44,306 nt of DNA from a candidate division WOR-3 bacterium (GTDB taxonomy: Bacteria; Hydrothermota; Tepidihabitantia; Tepidihabitantales; Tepidihabitantaceae): contig JBDRUF010000010.1 in the NCBI GenBank assembly GCA_039801245.1, positions 1-44,306 of the forward strand. Reading direction: 5' to 3'. Below are positions 1 through 8,248 of this stretch, piece by piece. Position 1 is the first letter of the stretch, and each line of letters opens with the position of its first letter. A program made the position numbers and the translations under genes. The notes beneath the pieces were generated by a model, which was not told the DNA's origin, ran no database searches, and saw only the letters and a program-made list of their open reading frames with translations.

Positions 1-2
1 TG

Positions 3-110
3 ACTAAAAGGCTTTTTGAGGCGGGAAGGGTTTTAGGTATCAGGCTCGTTGACCACATCATTATCGCGCAGGATAGATATTACAGTTTTCGCACCCATGG
101 GCTACTTTAG
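3..110 (+). CDS. radC: RadC family (JAB/MPN domain) protein, C-terminal end only
   Basis: Reading from base 3, 35 codons run to a TAG at 108-110. The peptide begins TKRLFEAGRVLGIRLVDHII and ends SFRTHGLL. This is the characteristic end of RadC-family proteins (L-T-x-R-L-x-E-A-G-x-x-L-G-I-x-x-x-D-H-I-I-I and then a Y-x-S-F tail). The metal-binding JAMM motif lies upstream, outside the window. RadC was named as a DNA repair protein, but its role is unsettled. The reading frame is open to the window edge, so the gene is cut by the window and not broken. Confidence 0.85.
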   Translation, partial: TKRLFEAGRVLGIRLVDHIIIAQDRYYSFRTHGLL

Positions 111-128
111 GGAATAGGGATGCCCTAA

Positions 129-156
129 TTGACAATTGATATAGTTTTTTTAGACT
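129..156 (+). promoter_or_regulatory. Promoter of the Wzz gene, leaderless type
   Basis: TTGACA (129-134), a 16-nt spacer and TAGACT (151-156) form a sigma70-like promoter. Only six bases separate the -10 box from the GTG at 163, so the transcript should start at or next to the start codon. There is no Shine-Dalgarno sequence. Confidence 0.65.
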
Positions 157-162
157 CTGGGC

Positions 163-1359
163 GTGAACCGATTGGTTAATTACCTCGCCATAATTCTGAA
201 ATGGCGCAAGCTGATTGTTCTTAACACCGTTATTATCACCGTGATTGTGTTAGCGGTTTCGTTTATATTGCCAAAGCGTTATACCGCTACCGCGCAACTG
301 TTACCGCCAACAGATGAAGGGGATATTTTTGGCTTGACCAGTGTGCTGGGAACAGGGTTGGGTGGTTTGAGTAAGTTGCGCATCAGTGGTCTGGGGGGCG
401 CGGCAACCGCTTCGGATATTATGGCAGGCATACTCTCCAGTCGGACAATCGTGGCTAAGGTTGCTGATGAGTGCAGTATCGCCTACTACTATCGGATTAA
501 GCCGACAAAAACCGAGCTGGTGCAGAGGCAACTGCGAAAGATGACAAAGGTTGGTGTGGGGAGCGAGGGGATTGTGCGGATAAGTGTGGAGGCAAAGACC
601 CCGCACCTCGCAGCGAAGATTGCCAATGCCTATATCAGCGAACTGGACAATTTTCTCCGCACATCAAATATCAGCCGGGGTCATAATATGCGGGTTTTCT
701 TAGAAAGGCGGCTGGGAGAGATGGAGAAAACGCTCGCTATTGCCCAGGAGTCGTTAAAGGTATTTCAGGCTCGGCACAAGGTTGTTGCCGTTGATGAGGA
801 AACCAAGGCGGCAATTGATGCCTATGCCCGGCTCAAATCCCAGGCTTATGTAAAACAGGCAGAACTGGAGGCGATTAAGGATATCTCCAGCCCTGACAAC
901 CCTTACTACATTAATCTTCAGCGGGAGGTGCAGGCTTTCTCAGACCAGTTGCGGCAGCTGGAGCATGGTGGAGCAAAAGGTTTTGGCGTTGGCTTTGGTG
1001 TCTCTTTTGAGCATCTGCCTGAGGTGGGTGCGGAGTTTGCGCGGCGTTATCGGGACTATCGGATTTTGGAGGAGGCGTATGCGATGCTCTATCAGCAGTA
1101 TGAGTATGCCAAGGTGTTGGAGGCTCGGGATGCGCCGACATTAACCGTCTTGGACTATGCGGTGCCACCGCAGCGCCACAGTTTTCCCAAACGGAGTATC
1201 TTCACGATAGGAGGGTTTGTATTTAGTCTTGCCCTTGGGGTTGGTTTTGCCTTTATTAGTGAGTATTTTGAGTATCTGCGCCGGGTGAAGGCAGAAGAGT
1301 ATGCCTCTTGGGTGACTCTTTGGGCTGAGGTGAGGCGGGCATTCCGTGGGCATCTGTAG
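163..1359 (+). CDS. Wzz/GNVR-type polysaccharide chain-length determinant protein
   Basis: A 398-residue inner-membrane protein with the Wzz topology. One membrane segment lies near residues 16-37, followed by a long periplasmic part rich in helix-forming sequence (about 165-270). The closing proline-rich stretch (PPQRHSFPKRS) leads into a second membrane segment near 345-368 that contains GG and G-x-G spacing. Proteins of this class set the length of O-antigen, capsule or exopolysaccharide chains. No C-terminal tyrosine kinase domain follows, so this is the kinase-less form. The start is GTG, chosen because a promoter ends six bases upstream. It converges with the minus-strand membrane protein, with only three bases between the stops. 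The flippase, ligase and glycosyltransferases downstream support a role in the same polysaccharide pathway. Confidence 0.85.
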   Translation: MNRLVNYLAIILKWRKLIVLNTVIITVIVLAVSFILPKRYTATAQLLPPTDEGDIFGLTSVLGTGLGGLSKLRISGLGGAATASDIMAGILSSRTIVAKVADECSIAYYYRIKPTKTELVQRQLRKMTKVGVGSEGIVRISVEAKTPHLAAKIANAYISELDNFLRTSNISRGHNMRVFLERRLGEMEKTLAIAQESLKVFQARHKVVAVDEETKAAIDAYARLKSQAYVKQAELEAIKDISSPDNPYYINLQREVQAFSDQLRQLEHGGAKGFGVGFGVSFEHLPEVGAEFARRYRDYRILEEAYAMLYQQYEYAKVLEARDAPTLTVLDYAVPPQRHSFPKRSIFTIGGFVFSLALGVGFAFISEYFEYLRRVKAEEYASWVTLWAEVRRAFRGHL

Positions 1360-1362
1360 CTT

Positions 1363-2712
1363 CTACTTACGAATGATTCCCCGCAGGAACTGAGGGTCAT
1401 ACCAGTCCCAGACCCGTGCGGGATTTTTGTCAACATCAACAGGCTCGGCGTTCCATCTTTCTGTTGCCCGGTTCATGGCACAGTTGAGATGGATAAGAAA
1501 ACTTATTGTGGCACTAAAAATAAATAGCGATGTTAAAACCGTTCTTTTAAAGTGGTTGAGGGTGGGGAGTTTTTTAAAAACCGGGATTAGGAAGTAGATA
1601 AAATAAGGGATGACATCGGTAAAGTAACGAGGACCCAGGGTATGGCCACCATACCAGTTGGGAAAGGCGGAGATGACAATCCAATGGAGGAGGATGATAA
1701 TGATCAAAACGATATCAATCTCCTCCTTTTGATGCCGCAACTTTTCAACCATCCCGTAGATTGAAAAGAGTAATACCGGCGAGAAAACGAATACCCCCCG
1801 ACTGGGGCTGAAAAGGGTGCCCAAAAGTCCCTCAAGGAGATGCGTGGTTGAGGTGGCACTTTGGAGATAATATGGCGAGAGGGGAAGATGATAAATATGG
1901 AGGTTATAAAGAACAAACGGGACAAGGATGGCAAGACCCCAGAAGAGATAAAGTAGGAAATAACGGCGATAGTAAAGAAAGACATAGATGGAAAAGGCGA
2001 TGATGGCGATGGCGTTGGTGGGGCGGCAAATAAACGAAAAACCCAGGGGCAGGCTGAGAAACTGCACGAGGGCTGGTTTTGTTTTTGCTTTAATAACCAA
2101 GAAAAGGGCGATGGTTAAAAGCAATATGGAGGGCGTATGTTGCCACAGAGCCCGACTGGCAGTTGACCATGCCGGAGTGGCGAAGGCAAATAGAAGGGCT
2201 ATTGCGAGCGCGCCGTTCCTCTTTAAATGAAACAGGGCTAAAGAATAGATAAATAGGGCGGTAATGGCAACAAACAGGGATGCTATTATCACCTCGGCAA
2301 GTTGGTGAGCGGTGATAACTGTTAATTGTGATGGTGGTTGACTCATTAATCTTTTCACAAGGGCTTCCAGAGGAGGAAAGGTTTGGAAGAGGAGGGGAAA
2401 TACCTTATCAAGAATATAAACAAATGGTATTGCCAAAATGGAGGCACCGATGGGATAACGGAAATAGATATGACCATCGACAAATTCATACAGATAGGAG
2501 GGTTCCTTGAGGACGAGAGGGCGATATTCATCTAAATCGGTGTTTCCTTCCTTAATAATACTCATCGCGGTATGAATAGACCAGCGGGAGTCATCAGAGG
2601 TGGCGTTAAGGCTGACGGAATGAAGGAGAAAGACAACGAAAAACATAACAATCGCTGTCAGGGTGTTTTTGGATTTTGAACCTCCTGAACATTCAGTTTG
2701 GTTTGACCACAT
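1363..2712 (-). CDS. Polytopic membrane protein, GT-C (ArnT/PMT-like) glycosyltransferase candidate
   Basis: 449 residues with about ten hydrophobic segments. An N-terminal membrane helix is followed by an extracytoplasmic loop containing an acidic pair (TSDDSRW) and a short motif YFRYPIGAS. GT-C glycosyltransferases use an acidic residue in this first loop and lipid-phosphate sugars as donors, so transfer of a sugar to a protein or lipid outside the inner membrane is plausible. I do not see a decisive family signature, and 'membrane protein of unknown function' remains possible. It is transcribed opposite to its neighbours, with its own promoter immediately upstream of the ATG. Its stop lies three bases from the Wzz stop. 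Confidence 0.6.
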   Translation of the reverse strand: MWSNQTECSGGSKSKNTLTAIVMFFVVFLLHSVSLNATSDDSRWSIHTAMSIIKEGNTDLDEYRPLVLKEPSYLYEFVDGHIYFRYPIGASILAIPFVYILDKVFPLLFQTFPPLEALVKRLMSQPPSQLTVITAHQLAEVIIASLFVAITALFIYSLALFHLKRNGALAIALLFAFATPAWSTASRALWQHTPSILLLTIALFLVIKAKTKPALVQFLSLPLGFSFICRPTNAIAIIAFSIYVFLYYRRYFLLYLFWGLAILVPFVLYNLHIYHLPLSPYYLQSATSTTHLLEGLLGTLFSPSRGVFVFSPVLLFSIYGMVEKLRHQKEEIDIVLIIIILLHWIVISAFPNWYGGHTLGPRYFTDVIPYFIYFLIPVFKKLPTLNHFKRTVLTSLFIFSATISFLIHLNCAMNRATERWNAEPVDVDKNPARVWDWYDPQFLRGIIRK

Positions 2713-2718
2713 AACAGC

Positions 2719-2747
2719 ATCGTATAAAAAAAACCTATCTAAGTCAA
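2719..2747 (-). promoter_or_regulatory. Promoter of the GT-C-like gene, leaderless type
   Basis: On the minus strand, TTGACT (2747-2742), a 17-nt spacer and TACGAT (2724-2719) end six bases before the ATG at 2712. An alternative -10 (TATACG) gives a 15-nt spacer. There is no Shine-Dalgarno sequence between promoter and start. Confidence 0.5.
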
Positions 2748-2755
2748 TGAGTAAT

Positions 2756-2783
2756 TTGACACCCTTCAGGTATTTTTTAAACT
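2756..2783 (+). promoter_or_regulatory. Promoter of the flippase gene
   Basis: TTGACA (2756-2761), 16 nt, TAAACT (2778-2783). The ATG at 2806 follows after 22 nt with a weak purine run (GGGTGAG). It lies only eight bases from the oppositely oriented -35 of the membrane-protein gene, making a compact divergent promoter pair. Confidence 0.5.
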
Positions 2784-2805
2784 TGGTTGTGGGTGAGATT
2801 TTATA

Positions 2806-4284
2806 ATGGCTTCTTTACCATCATTGGACGCTGACCACCCCGTCGTAACCGGGCGGCTGATTGCTGCCAATACCTTTTTCCTTGCGATTGCCGATATTGC
2901 CAATAAATTGATTATGTTTGGATTTTATGTGGTAATAGCCCGGAAACTTAGTGTTGAGGATTACGGGGTGCTTTCCTTCGCACTGGCATTTGTAACAATG
3001 CTGGCGGTCTTCTCGGATCTGGGGTTAGGAACAATAACCGCCCGTGGTGTTGCTCGGGATAAAAGAAATGCTGCCAAGTATGTGAGAAACGCCTTGGGGA
3101 TAAAACTTTTTGCCGCCTTTGGGGTAGTAATCTTGATTATTGTCTTGGTGAACATTTTGGGCTACCCTTGGCGGACGGTTAAAATAGTCTACATCACCAG
3201 TGTGTTTGTTCTTGAGACCGCGTTTACCTCCTATTTTGTATATGTATTTCAGGGATTCGAAAGGATGCATTGGACCTCGTTGACCCGTCTACTGCAGAGT
3301 GGAATTTTAATTGTGGGGGCGCTACTTATCCCTCCAGGTGCGAAAGCGGTGGAGATGTTTGCCCTTTTATATGTCGTGAGTGGTTTTATTGCCGCCCTTT
3401 TTGCCTTCGTAGTTATTTCCTGCTTTTTTGTCAGACCGGGACTCAGTTTTGACCTCTCAGAGTGGCGCAATATGATTCAGGCGGCAGCACCTGTGGGAAT
3501 AACACTTATCCTTGTTACCTTTTATTACTGGAACGGCTCAACATTTCTCTCCAAGATTCACGGGGATGCGGCAGTTGGCATCTACACTGCGGCTTACAGG
3601 TTGGCGCTGGCGGTCACCTTCCTCGGGCTTGCCTTTTCCAGTGCCCTTTATCCGGTGTTTTCCCGGCTTTTCGTCTCCGATTTGCCCCGGTTGCAAAAGG
3701 CTTTTGAGAGAGCGTTGAGGTATATGACATTACTGATGGCACCAATTGCGGTAATCGGGAGCGTCTTACCAAAACCCATTACACTCCTGGTGTATGGTTC
3801 GAATTATGGAGGGACGGTTGGGGTGTTGGCGGTAATGATATGGTGGAGTTTTTTTGCCTGCCTCAATTCCTTAATCAGCAATTACTTTATCGCAATAGAT
3901 AAACCGGTTGTCGGGACAATTCAAGCGGCAATCTCTTTGGGGGTTAATGTCTTGGGTAATATTATTCTTATCCCCAAGTGGGGAGCGATTGGTGCGGCAA
4001 TTGCGATTGTGAGTGCGGAGGCGATTGGCACAGGCTACCTGTTTATCAGGCAGTTGAAAACTGCCGCTGGAATCAAATTCAGCCGTTTTGTGATAATTTT
4101 GCTGTTAGGGTTTGGCGCTGCAATTCCAGTGGGAGTGGTTGCGCTGGTTGGGCGGAGCTGGAATCTTTTGGCGGTTTTGGTGTTGAGTGCGATTGTTTAT
4201 ATGATTTTTCTCCTATTAACAGGTGGTATTAATCGCCAGGATTTGAAGTTTGGCTATGCGTTGTTGAAAAAACAGAATGAGTGA
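2806..4284 (+). CDS. Polysaccharide flippase, Wzx/RfbX (MATE-like MOP superfamily)
   Basis: 492 residues with 12 to 14 predicted membrane helices. The N-terminus has the typical Wzx opening (NTFFLAIADIANKLIMFGFY, then VIARKLSVEDYGVLSFALAF). The R-x-L-x-x-x-x-Y-G signature marks oligosaccharide flippases of the polysaccharide transport family. These export undecaprenyl-linked repeat units across the inner membrane. The ligase gene starts eight bases before this stop codon (ATGAGTGA), so translation of the two is probably coupled. Context (Wzz upstream; ligase and glycosyltransferases downstream) fits a Wzx/Wzy-type pathway. Confidence 0.88.
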   Translation: MASLPSLDADHPVVTGRLIAANTFFLAIADIANKLIMFGFYVVIARKLSVEDYGVLSFALAFVTMLAVFSDLGLGTITARGVARDKRNAAKYVRNALGIKLFAAFGVVILIIVLVNILGYPWRTVKIVYITSVFVLETAFTSYFVYVFQGFERMHWTSLTRLLQSGILIVGALLIPPGAKAVEMFALLYVVSGFIAALFAFVVISCFFVRPGLSFDLSEWRNMIQAAAPVGITLILVTFYYWNGSTFLSKIHGDAAVGIYTAAYRLALAVTFLGLAFSSALYPVFSRLFVSDLPRLQKAFERALRYMTLLMAPIAVIGSVLPKPITLLVYGSNYGGTVGVLAVMIWWSFFACLNSLISNYFIAIDKPVVGTIQAAISLGVNVLGNIILIPKWGAIGAAIAIVSAEAIGTGYLFIRQLKTAAGIKFSRFVIILLLGFGAAIPVGVVALVGRSWNLLAVLVLSAIVYMIFLLLTGGINRQDLKFGYALLKKQNE

Positions 4285-5710
4285 GGTTTTAGGGGTAAAG
4301 GCGTTTTCTTTTAAAAAAGGGCAGTTGCACCTTTTCCTCATATTTGAGACGGGTCTTATTCTAATCTTTCTTTTTTTGCTCTATTTGGGTCTTCCCGGTT
4401 TGGCAATTGCGGTGCTGATAGCCCCTTTTCAACTGTTATTATGGGCTTTGCTCGTTAATGATATCCAAAGGGTGCTCGTGGCCTTTATGACCTTTTTGCC
4501 ATTTTCTGGTGTCTCGTTTTTTCCCCCGCCTTATGACAGGTATATTTTTTTCACAGGAACAGTTTTTCTTTTGGTTTTTTTGAAAATGACAGATTACCTG
4601 GGTGCGGAGGGGTTAAGACCGAAGACCGAAGAGGAAAGGGCAAGGTCTGCTGGTTCGCACACACCGGTGATTTCTCTTAAATGGGTGCCATTTCTCTTGT
4701 TGGGAATATGGACGGTTCTTTCCACGGTCAATGCCATCCGGCATGGGTGGGGTCGCGGCTTTCTATTAGTGATGACAGCAATTACCGTTGAGGTGTTGAT
4801 AATCGCCTATTTCTTGGCAACAGCGCCTAAGGCAATTGAGGATGTGAAAAGGTTGTTATATCTTCTGGTGGGGATGACAGTTTTGGTGGTGATATTAATC
4901 ACTCTCCTTTCCCCCTCGCGTGATGTGATCTGGGGTCTAGGAGGAAGAATGATTAGGTTGCCTCTCACCGAGGTCAATCTTAATACCGTGGGCTTTTTTG
5001 TAGGTCCTGTGGCGGTTTTGGCATTGGGGATGGCAGAGGGAGAGAGTCAAAAAAGGGAGCGTTTTTTACTTAGGGTCGCGGTGGTTTTCCTTGTGATTAT
5101 GCTTGTTCTCACAAAGTCACGCGGCTCTTGGTTTGGATTTGGTGCTGCTTTTCTTTATCTTTTGATAAGAGCCCGCTCCCCGTGGCTGCTTTTCCTGGCG
5201 GTGGTCTTAGCTATAGGGATAACCGGGCTTTCCATTTTCCGGGGTGTCTTTTTAGGAAGGCTTGAGAGTGTGAGTGCCTATGACCCCTCGCTTTTTGGAC
5301 GGGCGATATTATGGAACTTCGCCTATAATATTGGCAAGGCCAACTGGCTTTTTGGTGTGGGGATAGAGAACTTTCGTTATGTGAAGCACTTTTACGGTTT
5401 TCCGCTACCTCTTTCCCGAGGATTGGACTTCAATTCCCATAATATCTATCTGGAAATTTTTGTGGATTTAGGGGTTGTTGGGCTTTTTGCTTTTATCTGG
5501 TTGTTGGCTGGTGCCTTTATTCGGTATTTAAAGGTGAAAAGGGAGTGGGAGGGATGGGGATTAAGTCTTGGTTTGAGCGCAGCGCTTGTTGCCTATTGCA
5601 TCCACGGGCTGGCTGACTGTGTTTTATTTATGCCCGGCGTTTTTGCCTTGCTGGGAGTTTTTATAGGGTTGAGTATCGCTATCGAGCGCTTGGCGGCTAA
5701 GTATACATAA
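4277..5710 (+). CDS. O-antigen ligase / Wzy polymerase family membrane protein
   Basis: 477 residues, about 11 to 12 membrane helices, with the family motif SHNIYLEIFVDLGVVGL near residues 388-404 inside the large late loop. Wzy_C/WaaL proteins join undecaprenyl-linked glycan either to another repeat unit (polymerase) or to an acceptor such as lipid A core (ligase). Sequence alone does not separate these roles, but the neighbouring Wzz favours a Wzy/ligase of the same pathway. A charged insert near residues 114-121 coincides with a 7-bp tandem repeat (4616-4636). The last codons, including the TAA, overlap the edge of a dispersed element that also occurs at 29781-29894, so the C-terminus may have been reshaped by that element. 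Confidence 0.85.
   Translation: MSEVLGVKAFSFKKGQLHLFLIFETGLILIFLFLLYLGLPGLAIAVLIAPFQLLLWALLVNDIQRVLVAFMTFLPFSGVSFFPPPYDRYIFFTGTVFLLVFLKMTDYLGAEGLRPKTEEERARSAGSHTPVISLKWVPFLLLGIWTVLSTVNAIRHGWGRGFLLVMTAITVEVLIIAYFLATAPKAIEDVKRLLYLLVGMTVLVVILITLLSPSRDVIWGLGGRMIRLPLTEVNLNTVGFFVGPVAVLALGMAEGESQKRERFLLRVAVVFLVIMLVLTKSRGSWFGFGAAFLYLLIRARSPWLLFLAVVLAIGITGLSIFRGVFLGRLESVSAYDPSLFGRAILWNFAYNIGKANWLFGVGIENFRYVKHFYGFPLPLSRGLDFNSHNIYLEIFVDLGVVGLFAFIWLLAGAFIRYLKVKREWEGWGLSLGLSAALVAYCIHGLADCVLFMPGVFALLGVFIGLSIAIERLAAKYT
4616..4636 (+). repeat. Heptamer tandem repeat (AGACCGA family) inside the ligase gene
   Basis: Two exact AGACCGA units and a third imperfect one (AGAGGAA), in phase with a 7-bp period. The same unit occurs in the intergenic array at 41880-41907. 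It encodes a hydrophilic KTEEER-type insert between membrane helices. Confidence 0.6.
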
Positions 5711-5810
5711 AAATATACAAAATTAGAGGGATAAAATTGAGTTATCTTTCGGATTTCCGTAACTTAGCCGTAGTTCACTTTTTCCGAGATACTATCCCCG
5801 GGGCGATTTT
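5698..5810 (-). repeat. Dispersed ~110-bp element, copy 1 (minus orientation)
   Basis: The reverse complement of 5810-5698 aligns almost without gaps to 29781-29894. Shared blocks include AAAATCG, GCTAAGTTACG, AACTCAATTT and GTATATTTTTAT, in the same order and spacing. The half from GCTAAGTTACG onward is roughly three quarters identical by hand count; the first part is looser. No long open frame is shared. The element begins within the last codons of the ligase gene and fills part of the 266-bp gap before the GT4 gene. The remainder of the gap (5811-5916) shows nothing recognisable. Confidence 0.65.
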
Positions 5811-5916
5811 GGTCCTCGTCGTCATATCAGCCCGAAAGAGCAAAACCAGGTTTTGGGTAATTTAAGGGCGTAAGGGAATTTTTGCGGGGGGAGATGTGGT
5901 TGAGTTGTAACTTGGC

Positions 5917-5944
5917 TTGACTGAGGGTGATTTGCCTCTATACT
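5917..5944 (+). promoter_or_regulatory. Promoter of the glycosyltransferase operon
   Basis: TTGACT (5917-5922), 16 nt, TATACT (5939-5944). The ATG at 5977 lies 32 nt downstream. The only purine-rich site (GCGAGGTG) is too far away to be a standard ribosome binding site. It probably drives the three overlapping glycosyltransferase genes. Confidence 0.65.
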
Positions 5945-5976
5945 TTGCGAGGTGAATATTTCCTGCGGCTATCATT

Positions 5977-7089
5977 ATGCGGATTGGCGTTGACGGCATC
6001 TCCTTTGCCTTTGAGTTTACCGGGGTGGGCAGGTATTTGCTCAGTATGCTCCAGGAGCTGGTGCAAGTGGTTAGTGCCGATGAGGTTATCATCTATTCAC
6101 CAAAGCCAATTGACCTTTGCCTTCCGGGAAGCAACTATCGCATCCGCACAGTGCCGAATTTGTTGTCTCGCCGACCCACGCTTTGGACACAGTTTATTCT
6201 GCCGGGGTTGCTGAAAGAGGATAAAATTGATGTTTTCTGGGCGCAGCCGACCAATCTGCCACTCCGACTCAAACATCCTTGCCGCCGGGTTTTGACCCTT
6301 CACGACCTGGTCCCATATATTGCACCGGAAAGTATGCAGTTGCGGGCGCTTTTGCGGATGCGGCTGCTTTTGAAGCCGGTTGCCAATGCGGCAGATGTTG
6401 TTGTGTGTGTGTCGGGGTTTACGGCAAAGATGGGAGAGAGGTTTTTAAGACTTAACGGCAAAAAGATTAGAGTGGTGAAGGAGGCGGCTGCCTTTGGTTT
6501 TAAGCCGCTGCCCAAGGAAACGGCACGGGCAATTGTGAGGGAGAGGTTTCACCTTGATGGCGACTATCTCATTTTTGTCAGCACGATTGAGCCCAGAAAA
6601 GACCATCCCACCCTATTCAAGGCGCTCAGGCTGGTTCCTGAGGCGCCGTTATTGGTTTTAGTGGGCTCCAGGGGCTGGAGGTCAAAGGGGGTCTTTCAGG
6701 AGATGGCGAGGCTCGAGAAAGAGGGAAGGGTGCGTTATCTCGGAAAGGTTGCCGACGAGGACCTGAGAGCGCTTTACAGTGCGGCGCTCCTGGCGGTTTA
6801 CCCTTCACGGTATGAGGGGTTTGGCCTGCCGGTGTTGGAGGCGATGGCTTGTGGGTGTCCGGTCCTTTCCAGCGACTCGTCAAGCCTGCCCGAGGTCGGG
6901 GGTGAGGCGGCGGAGTACTTTCGCAGTGGTGATCACGAGGACCTTGCCAAAAGGTTAAGGGGGTTGCTTAGAAACGAAGAACGGCTAAAGGAAATGGTCC
7001 GGCAGGGTTTTGAGAATGTCAATAAATTCAGTTTTCGCAAGGCGGCTGAGGAGTTGGTGAAAATATTCCGGGAAGTGGTTTATGACTAA
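5977..7089 (+). CDS. Glycosyltransferase family 4 (GT-B fold)
   Basis: 370 residues with the GT4 layout. The N-terminal half opens with MRIGVDG and a G-V-G-R-Y-L loop. The C-terminal nucleotide-sugar domain contains STIEPRKDHPTL (the 'x-x-x-x-R-K' donor loop), then RYLGKV and the E-x7-E signature YEGFGLPVLEAMACGCPV near residues 286-303. GT4 enzymes transfer sugars from nucleotide donors with retention of configuration, here presumably to a lipid-linked polysaccharide unit at the inner face of the membrane. The specific sugar cannot be read from the sequence. The next gene starts eight bases before this stop. Confidence 0.9.
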   Translation: MRIGVDGISFAFEFTGVGRYLLSMLQELVQVVSADEVIIYSPKPIDLCLPGSNYRIRTVPNLLSRRPTLWTQFILPGLLKEDKIDVFWAQPTNLPLRLKHPCRRVLTLHDLVPYIAPESMQLRALLRMRLLLKPVANAADVVVCVSGFTAKMGERFLRLNGKKIRVVKEAAAFGFKPLPKETARAIVRERFHLDGDYLIFVSTIEPRKDHPTLFKALRLVPEAPLLVLVGSRGWRSKGVFQEMARLEKEGRVRYLGKVADEDLRALYSAALLAVYPSRYEGFGLPVLEAMACGCPVLSSDSSSLPEVGGEAAEYFRSGDHEDLAKRLRGLLRNEERLKEMVRQGFENVNKFSFRKAAEELVKIFREVVYD

Positions 7090-8248
7090 ACCAATTATTG
7101 CGCTTGATGCGCGGCGGGCGGTCAGGCGGATGAGTGGCATCGGGAACTATGTTTTGCAACTGGCGCGTTATCTACCCAAATTGGCCCCTGAGTTCAGATT
7201 TGATTTGCTCCTTGACCGCCCCCTAAGACCGGATACGGTACCCGATGGCTGCAGGCAACAGGTGATGGGTAGGTTTGTCGGTGATGGCACACCCTTGGCA
7301 AAATTTTATTCGCCATTCTGGTTGAACCTTTATGTGCCGAAGTATCTTGAGCGAAATGAGGTAGCGCTTTTTCACGGGACAAATTTCGTCAAGCCGCTTT
7401 GGGCAAAATGCAAAACGGTGGTAACAATTCACGACCTTTCGTTTCTGCGCCTCCCTAAGGCATACGGTCCTATTTACCGGCGCTATATGAAACTGCAGGT
7501 CCAATTAGCCTTGCGAACAGCAAAGGCAATCATTACCGGCAGTAACTCGGCAAAAAGGGATTTAATTGAGATTTTAAGGGTTCATCCGGAGAAAATTACA
7601 GTCATTTATAACGGGGTTGGGGATGATTTTCTTAAAAGACACCCTGAATCCTATCTCCAACAGGTGCGGTTGAAGCTGAACTTGCCCAGCCGCTTCATCC
7701 TTTATGTGGGTGTTATTGAGGTGAAGAAGAATCTCATTCCTTTGATTGAGGCGGGTGTCAATGTCATTAAGAAGGGGCTGGCGGATGCACTTATCCTTGC
7801 CGGGAGGGATGGGAGAGGTGCGAATAAAATTAAAGGGTTTGTTCGGAAATTGGGGCTGGAAAAAGATGTGAGATTTTTAGGGTTTGTCCCGCAAGAGTTA
7901 CTTCCAGGACTCTACTCTTTGGCACGGGTGGTGGTTTTTCCTTCCTTATATGAAGGGTTTGGTCTGCCGGTTTTGGAAGGGATGGCTTCAGGGGTGCCGG
8001 TGATTCTTTCCGGTTCTTCCTCTCTTCCGGAGGTCGCCGGTGATGCGGGTTTTATTCTTAAAGAAGCTACCTCTAACGAGATTGAACATGCTTTACGAAT
8101 GGTACTGGGGAATGAGTCATTATGGCAACAGTTGCGGGAGCGGGGGTTGAAGCGCGCCCAAGGGTTTAGCTGGCGAGAGTCGGCGGCAAAGCATCTTGAG
8201 GTCTATCGTAAAATTCTACTTGAGACTAAACGTGGAGACAATGTTTAA
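7082..8248 (+). CDS. Glycosyltransferase family 4 (GT-B fold), second copy
   Basis: 388 residues, clearly related to the gene before it. It has an N-terminal IALDARRAVR...GIGNYVLQLAR, a donor loop GVIEVKKNLIPL, KDVRFLGFVP and the E-x7-E motif YEGFGLPVLEGMASGVPV near residues 296-313. The pair probably arose by duplication and then diverged. It overlaps the preceding gene (ATGACTAA) and the following gene (ATGTTTAA) by eight bases each, so the three glycosyltransferases behave as one translationally coupled unit. Confidence 0.9.
   Translation: MTKPIIALDARRAVRRMSGIGNYVLQLARYLPKLAPEFRFDLLLDRPLRPDTVPDGCRQQVMGRFVGDGTPLAKFYSPFWLNLYVPKYLERNEVALFHGTNFVKPLWAKCKTVVTIHDLSFLRLPKAYGPIYRRYMKLQVQLALRTAKAIITGSNSAKRDLIEILRVHPEKITVIYNGVGDDFLKRHPESYLQQVRLKLNLPSRFILYVGVIEVKKNLIPLIEAGVNVIKKGLADALILAGRDGRGANKIKGFVRKLGLEKDVRFLGFVPQELLPGLYSLARVVVFPSLYEGFGLPVLEGMASGVPVILSGSSSLPEVAGDAGFILKEATSNEIEHALRMVLGNESLWQQLRERGLKRAQGFSWRESAAKHLEVYRKILLETKRGDNV

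Noticed and set aside
2801-2806. TATAAT directly at the flippase start as its -10 box
   Set aside because: It overlaps the ATG and no -35 lies at the right distance; TTGACA-16-TAAACT upstream fits better.
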